Assembly: GCF_011397635.1 (NCBI RefSeq)
Contig: NC_064754.1
Location: forward strand, 31,414,543-31,478,542
Length of the DNA stretch: 64,000 bases
DNA from: Epinephelus fuscoguttatus
Lineage: Eukaryota > Chordata > Actinopteri > Perciformes > Serranidae
Direction of reading: 5' to 3'
How positions within the stretch are numbered: position 1 is the first letter of the stretch; each line of letters begins with the position of its first letter. Below are positions 60,015 through 64,000 of this stretch, piece by piece. Position numbers and translations under genes: made by a program. The notes below the pieces were generated by a model. That model was not told the origin of the DNA. It was given only the letters and a program-made list of their open reading frames with translations, and searched no databases.

Positions 60015-62941
60015 CCACACCTACCCAGTGACCCTTTTGGACAGGGCCTCTCCACTGTCTCTCCCTTCAGCGTGGGTGGCCACTGCACCCCTCGTGCCAC
60101 CCGGCCCTCACATCCGCCCACCTGACCAGGGCCCCCGGGAGCAAGGGGGACACGCAGAGGTGGACGTGGGGTCAGAGGAACCATGGCTGTGATTGGGCGC
60201 TGGTCAAAGGGTCCTCGGTTGATGACGCCAATTGGGTGAGAGGCTGACGGTCGTACTGGGGTCAGCGCGACAGTGGCCGTGTAGGAGCGGACGGTCGTCA
60301 TCAGAGAGGAGAGGGGACCTGGAGGGAAGAAAACACTGTTGATTCTCTAGTTTCATTCCATACCAGTATGTCCAAATATACAACTGGACTTGCTGCACAA
60401 ACCTTTAGTGGGTGGTGGCGGCGTAAACTGTAGCGGGTATCTCAGCACGTAGTAGTTATTCCACACATACAGCTGGTTGTCTCTGGGGTTGTAGTCTATG
60501 GAGGAGATGTACTGGTAAGGGTTGGGGAAAGGTATTTGAACAGGCAGCTCCTGTCCACGACTGGTGTCGTAGGCATAAACCACCATGTCGCTGCCGACTC
60601 GGCCGTCCGCCTGCCCCTCATCATCCTGGAAGACGGAACGCACGGCGTAGAGCACGCCACAGGCCATAAAGGCATTGCTCGCCCCTCGCTTGTCAAAGCC
60701 GGTGGCCCACGTACCCTCGAAGCGTAGGGTGTACGGGTTCACCTGCAAAAGACAAAAAGACACAGGAAGATGAGAGGACTCATCTACAACCCTTCTTTCT
60801 TCTCTCTTTCCAATCATCGATCTGTTTTCCTTCCTCCCACTGTACCTGGCTGACCACGATGCGTCCATTATTGGCTTCAGTAGAGTAGATCACCCAAAGG
60901 CCGTTCTCGTCCACAGCCAGATCAATGTCTGACTTCCCTCCCCAGCGGTATGGCGAGGTGTCGTGGTAGTTGGCATTGACCACCACGGCCTCACCGCTCT
61001 TGATGCGTGTCCGTAGGTCGTACTTGACCAGGTTGCGTGTTCGCTCCTTGTTGTAAAACACAGCGCCGTCATACACCACAAAGCCTGTACCATCCACGCG
61101 GCTAGGTAACCTAGGACAGAGAATGATGAGGAATAGTAAGTGTACTTACAAATTTACTTGATTTATATCAGGATTTAATCCATATTATTAATCAGGAAAA
61201 CAGGGTAAAGGCCCTGAAAACCTGTTTTTCCTCAGTCAAGCTACAGATCTGACATGAACTCACATTTTTCTGTCACAGTTCTGGTCATTTTACATGATAT
61301 ATTTTGTATCTGTGCTGTTAGATTAAGAAAATATGATCTCATATATTCCTGTCCTCTATAAACATGTAAATCATTATCTAACAGCAGTTCTGTGCCCCTT
61401 TGTGCATATGTACACTGTTTTAAGCAAGAGTGAGAATGGCGGACTCCGCCACTGACAATGCAAACTACTATATAAAGAGTTAACTAATGAGTGTTGACAC
61501 ATTTAATGGCTATAGCAGAAAAAATACCAGCCACAAAAAGCATCAAATAAATAAAAATCCTAAAATGAATAACTTTAACTGTGATTGCTGCAAGCAATCG
61601 AAAAACAGTCATAGAAGCCTGTTTTCAGGGGCTTTAATCTCTGATTTAGAAATTAATTTTTGCTCTATTCCCATTTAAAATTGATTGAACAAAACAAGAA
61701 AGTAGTGCTCAAACATCAATTACTTCTTATGAATTCAACCATTTAAATTTTTTTTTTTTTTTAATTTTAAAGGTTTCATTTTACATTTCTTTGAATTAAT
61801 TGAATAATAGTTTGATCTATAGATTTTCAAAATTCCAATAATAAGTGTCCAGAGCCCAAGGTGACATGAGTACACACGGACATCACTCACTTATAGGTGG
61901 TGGTGACTCTGTTCTGACGGTAGTCATCCCAGGAGGCGTACTCATACAGCACCTCCGTCCTATATGGCGTCCACGGCATGACGTAGAGCCTGTCACCAGC
62001 CTGCAGCGGGTCCTTACACCACGCCCCTGACTGATGCTCCGCCTCCAGGAGAGAAGAGGCCGGCTGGATGCTGAGCAGTGAGCCGGGGCACACGAAAACT
62101 GGAAGATGGGAGTTAGGAGGGGAAGACAGCAGGATGTGAGAAAGAAGAAGAAGAAGAAGAGTGGGAGAGAAGAGGAGTGGGGAGGGAAGTGAGGGAGAGG
62201 GGGGAAAAGAGTGGAAAGATAGTGGAGGCAGGTGCGGGGAGAAAATGGATCGATGCATGAAAAATGGATCGAATTAGATGCAGTTGATGCAGCAAGAAGA
62301 AAAAAGAATGAAGAGAAAAAGAGAGAGAGGGATTTAAAACACCTGTGCTGATCTCGAGAGGCAAGCAACAGAAGAGACGTAAAAGTGTGTCGTATTACAC
62401 ACTGTTAGCGTGTGTGTGTGTACGTGTGTGTGTGGTGAGTAATACAACAGGGACACTGCAATGAAAGGTGTGTGAGTGTATTTATGTGCTTTGTGTGTGT
62501 GTGCATGTGTGTGTGTGTGTGTGGGTGGGTTAGTGCAAAAAGAGTGAAAAAGAGTGTGAGGTAGAGTCAGGGACGCAGAAGGCGGGGCTAAATTTTGCCT
62601 TGAAGTGAATGAGAGGGCAGGTTAGTTTACGCCGAGCACAACGATTGGTCCACCCACATGTCAATAACTGTATGGACACATATGTATACTGTACAGTCTC
62701 ACACTGGCATGCAGATAGGCATGCACACACACACTCACACACAGAAGCAGTGCTTGGTAAGCACACATCCAGAAGGATATACAATCACACACATTTGGTC
62801 TTATTTTTCCTATGAAGATAAATAAGGGGCTCTTCCTATAAGGGAAGAAAAAGGGAAAATAAGCATGAAGAGGATGATCAGACAAGTAGGAAGGAATGAC
62901 TTGAAGGAAGAGAGAGTAAGAAAGAAAGTAAGAAAGTAAGT

Positions 62942-62989
<48 letters not shown>

Positions 62990-63458
62990 AAAGGTGCTTG
63001 TGTGTGAAAAAGAGAGCAGAGAAAAGGCCGAGAGGATTATGTTTATGTTTGTGTTGTGTTTATGTTTGTGTGTGCACAGAGTGGCCGAGGGAGAGAAACA
63101 AGAGACAGAGAGATCGACCAGGAGCGAGAGAGCAAGAAGAGGGGAAGAAACCGGAGAGAGAGAAAGAGAGAGAGAAAACAGGAAGAAGAGAGACTAGGTG
63201 CAGAACCTGGATAAAATTGGATAAAAGGACGGGTTTCAACAACAAGAGATGGATAAAATGGGGGTGGGAAAAAAAAGAACCAAGTAGGAAATGAAAAAAG
63301 GGGGGCAACATCCAGCATGACTACGAAACAACGTCCTAGGGTAGGAGGAAGAGAGAGATGGTAGGAGAGAGGAAGAGAAGGAGAGAAAAGAGTGGGGGTC
63401 GGGGGTAAGGAGAGATCAAGATGCTACAATGTTTTGTCTTTACCTTTTTGGTCCACTT
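46950..63458 (-). CDS. adgrl1: adgrl1 (latrophilin 1), adhesion GPCR, 5' end beyond window
   Basis: This is a presynaptic adhesion GPCR that binds teneurins, FLRTs and alpha-latrotoxin. Twenty-one coding exons on the minus strand were joined in frame: 63458-63444, 62098-61891, 61110-60846, 60742-60403, 60318-60025, 58441-58338, 58198-58013, 57897-57859, 57767-57587, 57484-57362, 57186-56969, 55696-55523, 54141-53929, 53833-53613, 53459-53393, 53244-53156, 51387-51219, 51128-50979, 50879-50783, 50696-50586 and 48949-46950, about 1754 visible residues. In order: KVDQK linker insert, olfactomedin domain (about 6-272), proline-rich linker, HormR (about 350-409), GAIN with GPS (cleavage after NHL, residue 703), seven helices (about 720-965), and a very long tail ending in the PDZ ligand VTSL. 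Paralogue choice rests on ADGRL1-type words: [51 protein letters not shown] and DGQMQ-VTSL. Human ADGRL1 has 1474 aa in all, so the tail here is strongly enlarged. The rhamnose-binding lectin and signal-peptide exons lie beyond 64 kb. Confidence 0.93.
50586..51128 (-). CDS. adgrl1: adgrl1 proximal cytoplasmic tail exons
   Basis: Three exons: 51128-50979 ([15 protein letters not shown] and on, to NRQ), 50879-50783 ([20 protein letters not shown] ... TPTLNRG) and 50696-50586 ([13 protein letters not shown] ... GYNQPFTST). [12 protein letters not shown] and GNH-LTNPVLQ are near-invariant in vertebrate latrophilins. The first of these exons carries nine extra codons at its 3' end compared with the family (see findings). 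Confidence 0.9.
51219..54141 (-). CDS. adgrl1: adgrl1 seven-transmembrane exons
   Basis: Five exons: 54141-53929 (TM1-TM2: [20 protein letters not shown] ... [19 protein letters not shown]), 53833-53613 (TM3-TM4: [54 protein letters not shown]), 53459-53393 ([23 protein letters not shown]2 cysteine and TM5), 53244-53156 ([21 protein letters not shown]) and 51387-51219 (TM6-TM7: [20 protein letters not shown] ... [20 protein letters not shown]). Each matches human ADGRL1 in length and phase. TM6 has SSGL where mammals have AFGL, and ECL3 reads [12 protein letters not shown]. An inverted-repeat element lies in the intron between the last two exons. Confidence 0.92.
51533..52378. repeat. Long inverted repeat (foldback element) in an adgrl1 intron
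   Basis: The left arm (51533-51893) and right arm (about 52010-52378) are reverse complements with roughly 80 per cent identity by eye. Paired words: TTGTTATCTGAAGTGTCTGA with the complement of TCAGACACATGAAATAACAA, GTTTTTGCTACTGACAGG with CCTGTCAGTGGCAAAAAC, and CACCAGACTCCATTTAAA with TTTAAATGGAGTCTGGTG. The spacer is about 120 bases. There is no open frame. It is either a foldback/long-TIR MITE or two opposed copies of one repeat. Confidence 0.8.
55523..58198 (-). CDS. adgrl1: adgrl1 GAIN domain and GPS exons
   Basis: Six exons: 58198-58013 ([40 protein letters not shown]), 57897-57859 ([13 protein letters not shown]), 57767-57587 ([20 protein letters not shown] ... [10 protein letters not shown]), 57484-57362 ([18 protein letters not shown]), 57186-56969 ([15 protein letters not shown] ... 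[10 protein letters not shown] ... [13 protein letters not shown]) and 55696-55523 ([34 protein letters not shown]). The four GPS cysteines and tryptophans are intact and the scissile H-L/S bond is present, so autoproteolysis is expected. The stalk after the cut reads SSYAVLM; the mammalian counterpart is TNFAVLM. Confidence 0.92.
58338..60318 (-). CDS. adgrl1: adgrl1 Ser/Thr/Pro linker and HormR exons
   Basis: Exon 60318-60025 encodes a proline-rich linker ([18 protein letters not shown]) and the start of the HormR domain ([29 protein letters not shown]). Exon 58441-58338 completes it ([27 protein letters not shown]). Human ADGRL1 has [20 protein letters not shown] and CPKGTRGIASFQC in the same places. 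Confidence 0.92.
58500..60020. other. adgrl1 intron, no further feature
   Basis: This 1.6-kb intron between the two HormR exons holds CA runs at 59949-59963 and 59982-60008. Short open frames at 59.1-59.4 kb and 59.6-59.8 kb have no support. Confidence 0.6.
60403..62098 (-). CDS. adgrl1: adgrl1 olfactomedin-domain exons
   Basis: Three exons: 62098-61891 ([52 protein letters not shown]), 61110-60846 ([40 protein letters not shown]) and 60742-60403 ([53 protein letters not shown]). This is the five-bladed propeller that binds FLRT proteins. The Asp/Asn residues of the central Ca site region ([12 protein letters not shown]) are conserved. Confidence 0.94.
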
Positions 63459-63740
63459 CTACTCAAGCATAGGAAAAAAAAGAGGGAGAGAAAGAAAGAG
63501 AAGTCAGAGGGTGAAAGAAGGGAAGTAAAGAAAAAGCAAGAAAGCAAGCAAGAGAGGAAGAAAGGAAGAAAAAAGAAAGCAAGAGAAAAGAAAGAAAGAA
63601 TTGCACAGATAAAGACTTTGGAACTCATTCTCACCACAAACTTTATAGTTCACATAAAAGAAAGAAAGAAAGAAGCACAAAGGAGACCCAGCATACTCCC
63701 CTCCTCTCCTCTCCTCTCCTCTCCCCCTCACCTCCCGCCC
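62880..63740. repeat. Purine-skewed tract with (GAAA)n core, flanking the micro-exon
   Basis: On the plus strand the segment is mostly A and G, with a (GAAA)n core at 62942-62991, GAGA-rich blocks at 63090-63200 and 63340-63420, and AAAG/AGGA blocks at 63470-63600. At 63701-63725 it flips to a (CTCTC)n run. In the adgrl1 transcript it is a long polypyrimidine tract. Confidence 0.8.
63444..63458 (-). CDS. adgrl1: adgrl1 15-nt micro-exon encoding KVDQK
   Basis: The minus strand reads TAG, then AAGTGGACCAAAAAG, then GTAAAG: a 15-nt exon between a consensus acceptor and donor. In the phase set by the next exon (which needs one leading base) it encodes (K)VDQK followed by VFVCPG. Mammalian latrophilins have the alternatively spliced insert KVEQK at exactly this place, between the lectin and olfactomedin domains, where it lowers teneurin affinity. 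A long pyrimidine-rich tract precedes the acceptor. Confidence 0.85.
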
Positions 63741-63849
63741 CACCCCACCCCCCCTTCTCCCTTCCCTCCACCTCCCCCCCCACGATCTCTCCTTCCCTCA
63801 ATCAGGCTCCTGTGGAGAAAAGAGAGCAACTCCCGTGGCGTGAATCTGA

Positions 63850-63925
63850 AAAAGAAAACACACACACGCATGCACGCGCAAGTGCGTACGCACACCCTCG
63901 CAGACGCTCGCACACACACAGAAGA
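63850..63925. repeat. Imperfect (CA)n/CG-rich simple repeat at the right edge
   Basis: Alternating purine-pyrimidine sequence (CACACACACG, GCACGCGCAAGTGCG) near the window end, within the adgrl1 intron upstream of the micro-exon. No exon is seen from 63459 to 64000. Confidence 0.7.
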
Positions 63926-64000
63926 CATACAGTATGCAAATGTCCTACAGTTTCCCTCTCTGTCATTTCTCCATCCAACTTTCTGTTTATATTTCACGCA

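Overview
The window is vertebrate nuclear DNA, almost certainly from a percomorph-like teleost. The evidence is multi-exon genes with GT-AG introns, dense (CA)n/(GATT)n/(GAAA)n microsatellites, tRNA-headed SINEs with short simple-repeat tails, L2- and RTE-like LINE tails, and MITEs. The gene set (tmed1, tnfsf14, a second TNF ligand, a lipid phosphate phosphatase, adgrl1) recalls human 19p13, where TMED1, the TNFSF9/CD70/TNFSF14 cluster and ADGRL1 lie.

Layout. Positions 89-286 (minus) hold the first coding exon of a p24 cargo receptor, tmed1; the rest runs off the left edge. A repeat-rich gap follows to about 7.6 kb. A complete six-coding-exon tnfsf14 (LIGHT) gene lies at 8283-10431 (plus). 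A second, divergent type II TNF ligand with three coding exons lies tail-to-tail with it at 15937-17038 (minus), with a TATA box and a distal perfect-palindrome kB-like site. The stretch 17.3-34.1 kb has no host gene I can support; it is a mosaic of repeats, including a 1.35-kb TTAA-flanked element that carries the broken remains of a P2X7-C-terminal-like cysteine domain. A complete PLPP3-type lipid phosphate phosphatase spans 34467-43162 (plus), with a 5.3-kb first intron full of repeats. From about 45.97 kb to beyond 63.46 kb on the minus strand lies most of adgrl1 (latrophilin 1): 21 coding exons from the KVDQK micro-exon through the olfactomedin, HormR, GAIN/GPS, seven-helix and tail regions. 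The lectin-domain and signal-peptide exons lie beyond the right edge.

The genes do not form one pathway. The two TNF ligands are immune signals next to each other, tmed1 serves ER-Golgi traffic, the PLPP is a membrane ecto-phosphatase for bioactive lysolipids, and adgrl1 is a neuronal adhesion GPCR. All exon joins were checked by hand and keep the reading frame (tnfsf14 270 aa, TNF-like ligand 216 aa, PLPP 328 aa, adgrl1 about 1754 visible residues). The most notable points are the greatly enlarged, repeat-bearing ADGRL1 cytoplasmic tail, the conserved latrophilin micro-exon inside a 0.9-kb purine/pyrimidine-skewed tract, and the P2X7-like domain carried by a mobile element.
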